Below, in pieces: positions 22,505 through 34,305 of a stretch of DNA of 64,000 nucleotides (position 1 is the first letter of the stretch; every line of letters begins with the position of its first letter). The notes below the pieces were generated by a model that was not told the origin of the DNA, did not search any database, and saw nothing but the letters and a program-made list of their open reading frames with translations. Made by a program: the position numbers and the translations under genes. Source of the stretch: Isoperla grammatica (taxonomy: Eukaryota > Arthropoda > Insecta > Plecoptera > Perlodidae); contig OX246739.1 of assembly GCA_945910005.1 (NCBI GenBank), positions 35,288,608 through 35,352,607 of the forward strand, given 5' to 3'.

Positions 22505-23097
22505 AGTACCAATATAAAATATATTTAGTACTCGGCCTATCAGTTAGTAGTTTTAATCATATTTCTGGGTAGAGATAGATAGATAGATAGATAATAGTCT
22601 TTATTGAAGGCGGGATTAAGGCCAGCAAGGCCTTATCTTCCATCCAACCTTTTAACAATTAATAATACATTTTGATACAGACAATACACAATATACAGTA
22701 GTACAATATATATATATAATATAAGGATTAGTGTACGAACATTAAACTAAACTATTCAATATACATATACTGAAATACAAACTTATAATGAAGAACAAAA
22801 AATTAATTGCAATTAAGGTTAACCATTCATTCGAAAACTGCATTGTAGTTTAATTAAAAGTTAGCGTCAACATTATAGAATATAATAATAACGCAGTAAT
22901 TATTAAATCAGTGTCTACGATCATTCATACATATCAATTTAACAAAACAAACAAACAAAAAGAAGCAGGAGAACAGGAAACAAGCTTATCATTCATACAC
23001 ACCCCATTCATACGGCAACAAGAAGTTTTACGAAGTACCAATATAAAATGTATTCAGTACTAGGACTTTCAATTATTAGTTTTAATCATATTTCTGG
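22505..23097. repeat. About 65-bp direct repeat flanking a 465-bp segment
   Basis: The block starting GTACCAATATAAAAT and ending TTTTAATCATATTTCTGG occurs at 22505-22568 and again at 23035-23097 in the same orientation, with substitutions between them. The DNA between them begins with a (GATA)n tract. The pair could be an old segmental duplication, recombination debris, or short direct repeats bounding an insertion. Confidence 0.6.
22575..22750 (-). mobile_element. Putative 3' end of a non-LTR retrotransposon
   Basis: On the plus strand a (GATA)n microsatellite is followed by AGTCTTTATTGAAGGCGGGA, then TTAAGGCCAGCAAGGCCTTA and an A-rich run. A short tandem tail next to a TTTATT block and a GGCC hairpin resembles the 3' ends of RTE/CR1-like elements in invertebrates, inserted on the minus strand. 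There is no reverse transcriptase coding. The call rests on general appearance only. Confidence 0.3.
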
Positions 23098-25100
23098 CAA
23101 AGTGTTCATAAAATATAACAAACTCGACTACACATCATTCAGTATTAGCGCAAGCATGAATTATACGATGTTGTGGAAGGGGGGGGGGGGGGTATTACGA
23201 TGTCAACGATTTTATAAGATAGTTATAAGATTTAACGTCTCAACATTATACACACTATATTTGAGAGTTATGTCATCTATGTTGGCTCAAAGCTATTTCC
23301 AACATTTTGAGTCTCGGTATATCCTTTACACGCAAAATGGTTTTCTCCCAGCAAAATCTCATTTTACTTTTTGATATTCTGGTTATAAAGCCTTTCCAGT
23401 AAACGTAACATTTGACAGAAGAACAAATTGGATATGACTGTCAACTTTTATGGCTTGCGGTAAGCGTGGATACAACCTTTCCACACAACTAGAAACACTC
23501 TAGGTTTTAGAATGGAATCTATTATTGTGTTGGTACAAATTGGCTTTATACTTATCCCCACAATGACGACGGCTTACGCCTGAAGCCATTTTCACATTGA
23601 TGCTTGTTTGTAGTGATTCTGATGATTGTCATTTTCAATGCTTTCATTTCTATTTTATCTTGTTTTTTTTTTATCTTGTTGGTTTGCATTTACTCTAAAA
23701 AGAAAATAAATGGCCAATGCCACAGGCTATAATAACGTCTTTGCAAACATTGACCAATAAAGTCCATATAGATACGCCGAATAAGTTATATTATGTTGCC
23801 TTAGAAGCGAACCAAATTGGGAATAAGATTTTGGTAATATTCACAATATAACATTTATATTTTGATAGTGTATATTTTTTGTTATGATGAATTAATATTA
23901 TAGTCTCAATGTCCCTGAATAATAATAACGTATTAATTTTAGTAGATGGCGAAATATGAATTACAGTTTATGTTTGGAGGTTTACATAATATGTAGATAA
24001 ATATATAACACATCATTCAAATACATAAATTATTTGATACCCCTTTTTACTAACAAAGTTATTATGATAATGATTTCTTTGATTCCTGTGCGACAACCTT
24101 AGCTATGTTTTAAATGGTGATTACTGATTATTCCAAACCTCATGACTGCGTCGTCCTTCGCAGTGATTTTAGTTCATATATCGATCGTTGCAATTTTTAC
24201 AATGGTGTGTGTACTGGAAATACCAAGGGCCGATTGTTTTGTACACCCCTTTAATGCAACTTATCTTATTGCTTGAATTTCATTTAACAAATCTTACAAT
24301 ATTAGATGATATGTGTTAAGTGAATATTACGCTCATGTATTACTTCGAGTATTGAATTTTGCAAGTGTAACGTTCATAGAAAACAGAAATCCCGCGGTAA
24401 ATCTAATACAACAGTAGTAAACTTAAAAGGGCGAGAATTAATCGATTCTCAAAATGTAGTAGGCGTAAGAATTAGCTGTAATAGCCCTAATTTTGTATTC
24501 GCTAATTTTGTATTGCTATAATTGCACATAAAACATGTTCCATTTTATGTGTATTCATATTGTATGTTAACAGTTACACGTGTTTTAACATATTATTGTT
24601 TTATTTATTTAATGTATATCGAATTCAGATAAAAAACTGATTTTCAAATAGTGAAATTGAATAGATACAAAATGATAATGAAAAGTTCAGAAAAAAGCAA
24701 TGAAAAAATATTTTTTCATATTTTCTCTATATTGGTTTCAGTTTGTCGAGTATACGAATTAAAAGTTGTTTCTGCACGAGTGGAGAGGGCAGATTCAGCT
24801 CTTCGACCTCATCAAAAACCAGGGAAACGATGCTTGAGGGTTTGTTTTTATGACATGTTCTGATTGGATGGGCGCGTTGAAGGCAGCCTACAATAACTCG
24901 GAGTCTCCACTAAACCCACCGTAGGTCAGACAGGTTGTCGCAGCGTTGTCTCTTCTCCGACTAACCAAACAGTCTGTATAAAGTTACCCCAACGCAACTA
25001 TAGTATCTTGCTTAACGAAATAACAGTACAATACTATAAATTTTTTTACTTCTCTAGTTCGTACCATCTACAATTGCAACTGGTCCATAGGGATAATTTA
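23098..25100. other. Anonymous AT-rich DNA with a G-run
   Basis: A run of about 14 G lies near 23179-23192 inside a 108-codon chance frame. Near 24985-25010, CCCCAACGCAACTATAGT resembles the head of the unclassified dispersed repeat and may be a fragment. No gene is supported. Confidence 0.35.
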
Positions 25101-25415
25101 TGACCTTGGGGTTGGATACCTGAAACCTCCTAACTCAGCGGTCGTGACTTATGAGAGTTATTTATTTATTTATTTATTTGCCTGTCGATTAATACATGGT
25201 ACAAATATAGGCATCGTCAATCTTATAATATACATACTTAATATACATAAACTTAATATACATATTATGAGCAGATTAAATAGAGACATTGGAGATACAT
25301 TCGACTAAGCGGAAGACGGTCTTTACGGTAAAAGAACGTCAGGAATCTCATTATTTTCATTGAAACAGCGTGCATGATAAAGATCTGAGAGACTAGCTAC
25401 ACGTTGGGGCTGGTA
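25101..25415 (-). repeat. Unclassified dispersed repeat, copy 4, interrupted by a TTTA-tailed insertion
   Basis: On the minus strand it has CAGCCCCAACGTG (about 25400-25413), CATGCACGCTGTTTCAATG (about 25357-25376) and GAGATTCCTGACGTTCTTT (about 25337-25355). A foreign AT-rich stretch, about 25157-25305 and starting with (TTAT)n, separates these from the distal block around 25120-25145. The inserted stretch resembles a retroposon tail. Confidence 0.5.
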
Positions 25416-27004
25416 TAAAAGCCCGCGCTCAGCATAACCTAACATATTTGACTGAACAGGGATAAAGGATATAAAAGAGCGCAGGATTTAAGAGACGGAG
25501 TCTCATAACATAGACTTCATGATCTAGCCCCCCAACTATTACAAGTTCATTTTGAAGTCTTGAACCCACTGGCATAAAATATAAAGATCACGTTTATTGA
25601 ACACTGTGATTTGCATGGCCTATCGCTCTCGTATCGTAAAAAACAAAATCGTTACAGCCATGTCTTCAACCACCCAAGGTGATGTCAAACTCCGTGTTCA
25701 AACATTACACGACGAAGAAATCCAACGAAAAGCATCACAAATTGTGATCATCGCATTCGCATCGTCTGTTATTTGCGAAGAGAGTTGCGGAGATGAAACG
25801 CAAATATCGTTCGAGGATAAACATTGAAATGAACGGGGATGAGAATGGCAATTACGAATATGAAGTCAGAGAGCCGCGACGGAAGAGCTTATAAAAGGTA
25901 CACAAGGAGATCCATCGCGCTGGTCTTGTCATGATAAACTAGCTTTGCCTGTGGCTTTGCGTTTCATGTGTGTTTCATATTACTTCTTTATCTCCTCGTT
26001 AAAATCAACAATATGTATAATATGTTGAGTCGCATGTCTGTTTAAGAGAATGAAACCTACGCGCAGTAGGTTTCCACTAGGGTACTTGCACCCACGCCAT
26101 TTCGAAGAATGACTTTTGCCGTTGGCTAAACTATAAGGACCAGCTATTATATTAGCGGCTAATCCAACAGCTTATTTTATAACCTATTGTTTGGTTATAA
26201 TCTAGGAGAAGAAAACGCTTAGTTTATTAGAACTTCTTCCCGACAATGGGTAGCTCGCCATATTTAACATGCACAATTAACTGTGTAATGTTATTGATGT
26301 CTTGAGAACGCTTTAAGATATCGAAACAGTGATATCCCGCATTTGAGTTTGTATCAACTAAAACGTGAATTCAAAAACTCCCAAATACTGTCGTTAAACT
26401 ATTCAATTTAATCAATTAATTAATAAATAAATTAATTAATTAACTAGAGATGTAACAATCATAAGAATGAGGATATAATACAACAATTTAAATTCGGTGT
26501 AAAGCTGATACAAACGCAAAGCCTCGGTATCTATCACTTTTCCAATATCTCGAAAAATCCACAATATAAAAATAAAACACGTTTTATTTGAGGGTTCGCT
26601 ACTTCCTTTTCCCTCAAGCCCATCATGGCGATATTATTCTTAAAACTATAAATATATTTGAATTAAGTTTGTTATTATAGGTTCTCCTCAAAATATAATA
26701 CTGGGATTTGTCATACGTAGCCATTGAACATTACCTCCGAACCTCCTACTTTGCTACTTGAAGAGAGACATTAGAGACAGGGGTCTCTGCGGAGGTTTTA
26801 TATGTAATAATATTTTACTTACCCACGTATCCCCCGATAAGGAAGAATTTTTCTGTAAAGGGAATTTGCTTAAGAAGGTGGATATATGTCTGTACTGTGT
26901 ATATTATGCAGTTGTTAACTAAAACTATAGTCAACATTAGAAAATATCAACAAAGTTTATTGCTTTTAGAAAGCGTCATTCAATTATTCAATCTCAATAA
27001 TTAA
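25416..27004. other. Anonymous DNA
   Basis: Short plus-strand frame 25597-25827 has no domain I recognise. Nothing repetitive was noticed apart from an AATTAATTAAT-rich stretch near 26405-26445. Confidence 0.35.
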
Positions 27005-27736
27005 AGGGGTTCTCACCCGCTACCCCAAAAAAATATGTTTGACTAAGGCTGATTAGCTATGAAATTAGCGACGTAATGAAAAGAAATCGGGTTCACCATA
27101 ACCCGGGAAAAAAATATCAAAGTTAGTGATTTTCGAGCTAGGTCCCATCGGCGAAAATCTCCCATAAGAAATAGCATTGGGACGACCTGTATGCCTTGGG
27201 ACCTTGGAGGATTCTGCTCCAAAAAAAAAAATGATGAAATACTTTTCGCTGCGTCTTTCTTTTCTGCGTATTTCGTATATTTTGGTTTTGTAATCGGAGC
27301 TTCCGTTCAGGTACAAAATAAAGATGTGTAATCGGGTGCTCCATTTCGTTTTGAGCGTTGCTGTGCGTTGCTGTGCACGTCGAGTCGGCGGGTGTCGACT
27401 GTCGAGTTGGTGTCAAGTAAGCCAAGCGAGAGAGAGAGAGAGAGAGTGAGTAGTATTGGGAGGGGAAATAGTCAATGCATGCACAATGAACGCGGTCTGC
27501 TATGCGGTGTCGAATGGAGTACACCAAGGCCGTTTATTTTTTTTAGATATATCGCTTCGAGTACACTCGCACCAAAAGCCGGCTGACACCAACAGTCGCC
27601 GCGGCAGTTAACCAGAAATTTCGTTAATTAATAACAATTCACAGGTTTCAACATACGATGTTTAATGGTTCATTATCGATTGGTGTGGTGCAGTAGATCA
27701 TATGGTAAAAAATAAATCTAGCGGGTGAGAACCCCT
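27005..27736. mobile_element. TTAA-flanked DNA transposon (Kolobok- or piggyBac-like), non-autonomous
   Basis: The ends are AGGGGTTCTCACCCGCTA on the left and TAGCGGGTGAGAACCCCT on the right, a perfect 18-bp inverted repeat. TTAA lies directly outside both ends (27001-27004 and 27737-27740). TTAA duplication with an AGGG start suggests Kolobok, and piggyBac is the alternative. The 732-bp interior contains an AG-dinucleotide tract and open frames at 27065-27527 (minus) and 27368-27586 (plus). None of these resembles a transposase to me. Confidence 0.82.
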
Positions 27737-27740
27737 TTAA

Positions 27741-28579
27741 GACAATATGTTAACTGATAACTTGGTTACCATTTATCGTTCACTATAACCGACAATTTCT
27801 ATAATATTTTGGCACTTATTTGTGTAGCAATGTATAGATATTTTTAGTTTATTTGTTAATTATTATGTAACAAAAACTGACCCTAGGGTGTATAACTAGT
27901 ATGTATTTACGGATATCACTTCTAAATACATCCACGGCCTCTGGGGAATGTGAAATAAATACCTAAGCGTGTATTTATTGTCCGCCTGGTTGCGAGTGGG
28001 ACTTACTCGCCGCTAAATAACACCACATGCGTTTTGCTTCAGCTTCTTCCCTCTCTGAAATTCCAATCGGCTTCTCCCTTGGCGCACTATATATTCTTCG
28101 GTTATTTGTAAACGCTTGGCCGTAAACTCGGCCGAGCTTGGTTTTATGGGGTGGAATGAGCCTCGCGACTAGAAGGCGCAGTTTGTATCAAGAAGGCGGT
28201 GTTATTGACAGCTGCTGTTGATAAACACCTGCTTCATGTGTTCATCTATAGGCTTTACACGTGACATAAGCGTATCCGTATGTCTGGAGAAATCGTGATA
28301 ATATTGTAATGATTTTATTGTATTCAATACAACGATCTGAAACAGAACGATGCTTTGTAAATGTTTCTTTATAGCTTAAAAGATTGCCAGAAGGATGAAA
28401 ACGCCGTATGACGATATTGTTAAGTAAAAAAAGGATTATTTCATTTTGTGCGGATCAAATCAAGTAATAAGAGATATTATTGTGGGGATTTTCTAATTTC
28501 ATCAAAATTCCAAACTCAATGTTTGTTTCATTCTTCAATAACATTTTGCTGTATTCTCTATATTATATTATCCTTAAGT

Positions 28580-28638
<59 letters not shown>

Positions 28639-30110
28639 GTATCTAGACAAACAAAATCAGAGCTTTGAATTTCGCTTATAATTTTGGTTGAAAGAGAAGC
28701 AACTGTAGCTCATTTTCGAAAACTCCGTCATAACGGGCAATCTCATCAAGAGAGAAACAGCTCATATTGATACCGCCTCTGTTGCTACCTTCACACGGTT
28801 GTAAAGCGCCGCTCAAGACAGGATAGACACGCGCTGTCTAGATTCTAGATTAAGCTAGGGGGGACATGATGTAGCGACAACTTCCGTCGCCTGTGAACAG
28901 TAGATCCAGCCAGATCACCGGACAACAACAAAGGCCTTTGAAGCTCACAGCAATGACAGTTGCCACCGGAAACCCCATCAAAAGTTGGAAACGCACATTA
29001 AAACGAGAAGAAAAAGAGAAAAAGCGAATTCAATTTACGCATCGAATATTAAATTGCTCGGGAAATAAAAAAGTGATTTTCTCGATTTAGTCTTCCTTGG
29101 GGGAAATTCTCCGTCAAGTCCATTATCTACGACGCTTTCGTGGAAATTAACACGTCTCACATCTGTTCCGGCGCCGAGTTCTAATATGAAACGATTTCCA
29201 CAAGGGGTCCTGTAGGGCGGCTGTGGCAAATGTGCACCATCAATATTCGGGCCTGATAATCCGTTTACAGCCTCCAGATAATCACTATTTAAAACAAGAT
29301 TATGGTCTTATGGAAGTTAGAGGTTTAGTGTGTTGACAAGTAGGTAGGCATTGATTGGTTAATATGTGGGCGTGCAGGCACGTGCTAGCTGCTTCACTGA
29401 CAGAATACGGTAACAGCAACTATAACCCCAGCACGTGACCTGTCACGTTTACTTCTCTACCTCCTACACAACATGATCCCCTGTTCCAACAGGCTTCGCA
29501 AGACGATTTTGACCTTTGGGGATGTTTTCTGCTTGCAAATTTATTTGACATCAATTATTTTGCATGATTGTAATTGAAATATAAACAAAGGTTTCGATAC
29601 GTTAACATTTTGAAAAACGTTTAGAAAATACACACAAAAAATTAAAAATGCTTTTTTGTGGCATTTTATAAAGACGTAATATCCATAATTATTTTTGTCT
29701 AGTTAGTGTGTGATTATTATTTTAATTTTACACGAATTGGAGTCTTTATTTGTACATCCTTAGGTACTATGCAAAATTTTAGATACATATTATGATCACA
29801 AACGACGACACCAAACAGAACACAATCCTTGGCCGGTTTAGTGTCAGTATTATGCCACAATTCCTATACCTTTTCTACCTTAGTGCCAAACACATGCAAC
29901 TGTCAGGTCTGTATAGTTTATTATCACAATTATTATTTATTTTAGTTATTCTCAAAACAAGGAGAACAAACGTTTGATGTAATCAATCACAAATCATATT
30001 ATAAAAATTCGATATCAACCAAAAGATATGCTTCATGTTACATGAATCACAAGCCGTAAAAAAATCGAAAACTGTTGAACCTTTTTGTAAATATCATTAT
30101 AGTTACTTAA
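27741..30110. other. Anonymous DNA with (TA)n microsatellite
   Basis: A (TA)n tract of about 50 bp lies at 28588-28635. I see no other repeat, RNA or gene. Open frames of up to 77 codons overlap the microsatellite or lack motifs. Confidence 0.4.
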
Positions 30111-30465
30111 AAGTTTCGGAACACCCGATTTCGGGCTTTGAAATGGGTTTAAATTGTCCTAAAAGAAAGTCAAAATATGTCATTCTCTAGAGAATTTAAT
30201 ACTATAACTCTTTCTTACGAATGTTTTTTTATTCCAATGAATATTTCCGTTTTGCAGATGTTCGTTGTGAAACGTGTCCAGCATGCATCACATTACAAAA
30301 GGTAATTAAGAGCAACTGAAAAACGGAATTGTTGATTTGAATGAAGAAACATTCATAAGAAAGAACACTTCATTCTCTACAGGATGACATATTTTGATTT
30401 ACATTTGGTACAATTTAAACACATTACAAGCAATTATTACACACCGAGATCGGGAGTTCCGCAAG
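30111..30465. mobile_element. Diverged MITE with long imperfect TIRs
   Basis: The left arm has TTTCGGAACACCCGATTTCGG and later AAATATGTCATTCTCTAGAG and TTCTTACGAATGTTT. The reverse of the right arm has TTGCGGAACTCCCGATCTCG, AAATATGTCATCCTGTAGAG and TTCTTATGAATGTTT in the same order. Arms are therefore about 130 bp with many differences. Non-coding. No clear target duplication. Confidence 0.6.
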
Positions 30466-31484
30466 CCACGAGAACCTATAACACCAAGATCTATGTTTTA
30501 TTTTATTTTTTATGGAGAAACACAATTTATTAAATTATAAATGAGCAGGATTACATACATTGTTCATACAATTTCCTAAGTGGATAAATTTTAACATTTT
30601 AACATAAAGTTAAGACAAAAACATAAAGGTTGGCAATTCGAAAAGACAATACATTATATAACATGAGGAAAAAAGTTGTAAAAAAACCTCTTCGGACAAG
30701 ATCTATGTGAGCCCTATTTGTGCAAGTACCGCATTACAACACATTTGATTGATCTACCGGTGATTGAACGGCAGTATCGCTTGACGATGTCCGGTCAGTG
30801 TAGATATCGTAGACTATAGATGCGACGCAGCTTAACCTATTTGTCCAACAAGTGGAAGTAACGTGGTGTGTCACCGCGAGAGTTGCGCATGCGCTTCACA
30901 GATCATTAGGGTCAACACAGCCAGACACATGTTTGCGTCCGTCAAGATCATAGACATATTAACTAACTCTATGGTCAAGATATCAACGTACTGAGCGCAT
31001 AACAACAATCGGCTGTAAGACCGTACATGTATCACTACAGTTTGATGTGTAGAAAATAATAAACAGCGACAGAAGTTATTTACCTTTATGTAGTTATTGT
31101 AGTCGTTAATCCATTTGAGAGCAACAAGTTTTCCCCGATATTGACCGATTATATATTATATTATAACTTAAAAATAATAACAGTTAATACTAACAAAAAG
31201 AATAATGATAATAAAACTAATAATGATAGTTAATTTTAAGATAACTTAGAAGTTACAAATAAGTCATGAAAAAGCCATCTAGGAACTGTATACATATTAT
31301 ATGAGATAGCTAATGAAGTCTTATAGGGAAAATACCACTGTAATGTGTAGTATATTCTTAGTGTTTCAGGTACAGAAGATGAGTTCCAATATCTTTGGTA
31401 ATAATGTAATATATTATATATCGTGTATTTTAGAGTATGCAAATCCCATATATTTGAATCACCTCAAATCTCAACAGAACAACT
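30466..31484. other. Anonymous AT-rich DNA, possible retroposon tail
   Basis: A TTTTATTTTATTTTTTATGG stretch at about 30497-30516, followed by A-rich DNA to about 30690, resembles the 3' tail of a non-LTR element on the minus strand. This is weak. No gene is seen. Confidence 0.3.
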
Positions 31485-32257
31485 AGTCCTTTGCATAACG
31501 CTCGAAAAAGGCATGGTCGGTATAAAATTTGGGTCAAAGGATGACATATATCAAATGAAAGCTTGAGACGAGCACTTTTCAAAAAACCATGATATACCTC
31601 TGGCAAATCCAGCTTTCTAGGTCAAAACCAGGGTCAAAGGTCAAATTTGTAATTTGTTTAATAATTTTTAATTAAATAATGAAAAATGTTTGCAAGTTAA
31701 AGCATACACTTCAAGTAAGATAAATGTATTATATTTACTTAAAAAAAATTTTATTACCTACTTAACCTTTTTTGACCTTGATTGGGGTCAATTTTCTCAA
31801 AATGGGTAGATTCTAAAAAAAATCGATTTATTGGCTAATATTCATTATATCATCGTTCTTACTCATTAATACGTTAAAATGAATAGTTCTTATTGTTGTC
31901 ACATTGTTTGCACGGTATTCATTCAAAATGGCGGTCAAAGGTCAATAGGTAAGTATCGTCAAACTAGGTCTAGTAACTAAAATATTACTTGTGGGTACTC
32001 TATAGACGCAGAATGTTAACTGCAATTACAATAACGAATAATAATATTATGTTGTAATCGTAAGAGAATGTAATTATCATACAACTTATAAACTACTTAA
32101 GATTGTTACTGAATTTCTAATTAATGTCCTCAGACATCAGGGTATTCTTGAATGGGTGTGCAACTGCAACAAAATACATTTTTAGAAAAGAGCATGACCA
32201 TGCTGAGATACGTGATATATGATACTAGTATTATGTTATATCTACCTTAGCAGTCAC

Positions 32258-32640
32258 TGTCAAAGTCGTCAGAGTAATCACCTTCTGACTCACTGGAATT
32301 CTCATGCTGGCTACTGGTACTGGTATGGTACCGGTACTGGTACTGGTACTGGTACAGTTACAGACTAGAAGATCCATAACGGCCAAAGGTGCTGGAGCTC
32401 CAACCGGCCACTCAATGCTCAGATCTCCTTCTGCCGTGGTTTTCCATCTACAGCCGCATGGATCAGGAACATCAGGGTTGGCGTCAAAACAACGTATCCA
32501 GCCCCTGTTTGGTAGTTAGCTCGCAGCCACAGGATTTGAAGCAGTAGACAATCGTTTCAAGTTGGTAGCTGATTAGACTTGATATCATCATATTATTTAC
32601 TTTTAAAAAGCTCGTAGGTCAGCTGGTTGACGCTTGACTA
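32258..32640 (-). pseudogene. Mirror copy of the Cys-rich coding end (left arm)
   Basis: Read on the minus strand this DNA matches 33060-33481 on the plus strand at many blocks, for example GATGATATCAAGTCTAATCA and AACCACGGCAGAAGGAGATC. It differs by frame-breaking indels. It has also gained a GGTACT-type microsatellite (about 32309-32357) where the right arm has only a GGTACC. The frame cannot be followed through, so it is non-functional as it stands. Confidence 0.65.
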
Positions 32641-32923
32641 CCGAAAATCAAACACACTTTGAAGATGTGTAAAAATTAGCGAGTTCGTTGGGATTCGAAG
32701 TATGTAATACCCTCCCTGACCTCCATGCACTGGTTGTGACAAAGGTTGGAATTCATAGTCGGCTACTTCACCTATACGGGCACCCAATGTTGCTATGGAT
32801 ATGTTTTATATATGGGAAATAACATGCATGAATCTGTTACCTTGGGCAACAGGCGCATCTAGGTGTATAGGGGACGATATGAGTTCCAACCTGAGTGAGC
32901 TCATTCAGTGGTAAAGGGAAAAA

Positions 32924-33481
32924 GTGAACTTTGAATATCATGAGAAAAACCCGCATTTCTGTGTCAAGCTAAGCAAGATGGGTCAGAACTGGAGAGTTTC
33001 TATAGATGTCATCAAAAAACTCGAAGAGTTTGTCTGTAAACTCTGCTCTTTGACCACGACTCTGTCATGCGTCAACCAGCTGCGCTACGAGCTTTTTAGA
33101 AGTAAGTGTGATGATATCAAGTCTAATCAGCTACCACCTTGTAACGATTGCTTACTGCTTCATATCCTGCGACTGTGAGTTATCAACCAAACACGATCTA
33201 TATAGATACGTTGCTTGGAAGGCAACCCTGATGTTCCTGTTCCGCGTGGCTATGGATGGAAAACCACGGCAGAAGGAGATCTGAGCAACGAGTGGATGAT
33301 TGGAACTCCAGTACCTTTGACCGTTATGTATCTCTTGGCCTGTAACTGTTGCGGTGTTTGCAAGATGCCGACCTATGAGTGTTTGGCAAATCAACTGAAG
33401 TGTACCCACGCTTGTAAGCTGAAGGACTGTCCAAATATAGGTACCCAGCATGAGAATTCCAGTGAATCAGAAGGTGATTAA
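32924..33481 (+). pseudogene. Transposon-associated Cys-rich protein, C-terminal part, two in-frame stops
   Basis: One reading frame runs from 32924 to 33481 with stops near 33176 and 33203. The first half contains WRVSIDVIKKLEEFVCKL and NQLRYELF. Next comes LPPCNDCLLLHI, then GYGWKTT, then a cysteine cluster at about 33338-33433 with pattern CxCCxxCx6Cx7Cx3Cx5C. The tail is acidic (SSESEGD). I recall this arrangement as the C-terminal part of a family of uncharacterised, highly repeated proteins in many invertebrate genomes. The function is unknown to me. The upstream part of the gene is absent, so this is a truncated, decayed copy. Confidence 0.55.
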
Positions 33482-34305
33482 TCTGACGACTACAATTTTG
33501 AGTGATTTCGACTTCAATTTTGATTAATTTGACGACTAGACAGTGACTGCTGCTAGGACAGATATCATATCATACTATCATATCACGTATCTGAGCATGG
33601 TCATGCTCTTTTCTAAAAATGTATTTTGTTGTAGTTGCACACCCATTCAAGAATACCCTAATGTCCGAGGACATTAATAAGAAATTCAGTAACAATCTTA
33701 AGTAGTTTATAAGTTATATGATAATAACATTCTCTTACGATTACAACATAATATTATTATTCGTTATTGTAATTGCAGTTAAAATTCTGCGTCTTTAGAG
33801 TACCCACAAGTAATATTTTAGTTACTAGACCTAGTTTGACGATACTTACCTATAAACCTTTGACCGCCATTTTGAATGAATACCGTGCAAACAATGTGAT
33901 AACAATAAAAACTATTCATTTTAACGTATTTATGAGTAAGTACGTTGATATAATGAATATTGGCCAAAAAATCGAAGAAAATTTAAAAAATTACCCATTT
34001 TGAGGAAATGGACCTCAATTAAGGTCAAAAAAGGCAAAGTGGGTAATTTCATTTTTTTTGAGAAACATAATACATGCACCTTACAAAAAGTGTATGCTTT
34101 TACTTGCAAACATTTTTCATTATTTAATTAAAAATTATTAAAAAAATTACAAATTTGACCTTTGACCCTAGTTTTGACATAGAAAGCTGGATTTGCCAGA
34201 GGTATATCATGGTTTTTTGAAATGTACTCGTTTCAAGCTTTCATTTGATATATGTCATCCTTTGACCCAAATTTTATACCGTCATTCTCGTTATGCAAAG
34301 GACTA

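Larger units (their letters stand above)
31485..34305. mobile_element. Large foldback-type element with inverted arms of about 1.1 kb
   Basis: The ends are TAGTCCTTTGCATAACG on both sides in inverted orientation. The arms run from the left edge to about 32640 and from about 33060 to the right edge, with substitutions and small indels. Shared blocks include TTTGGGTCAAAGGATGACAT, CCAGCTTTCTA and ATTCTTGAATGGGTGTGCAA, each found in mirror image. AAC borders both ends and may be a 3-bp duplication. The spacer between the arms is only about 0.4 kb. Each arm carries the end of the same Cys-rich coding sequence. The superfamily is not determined. Confidence 0.85.
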
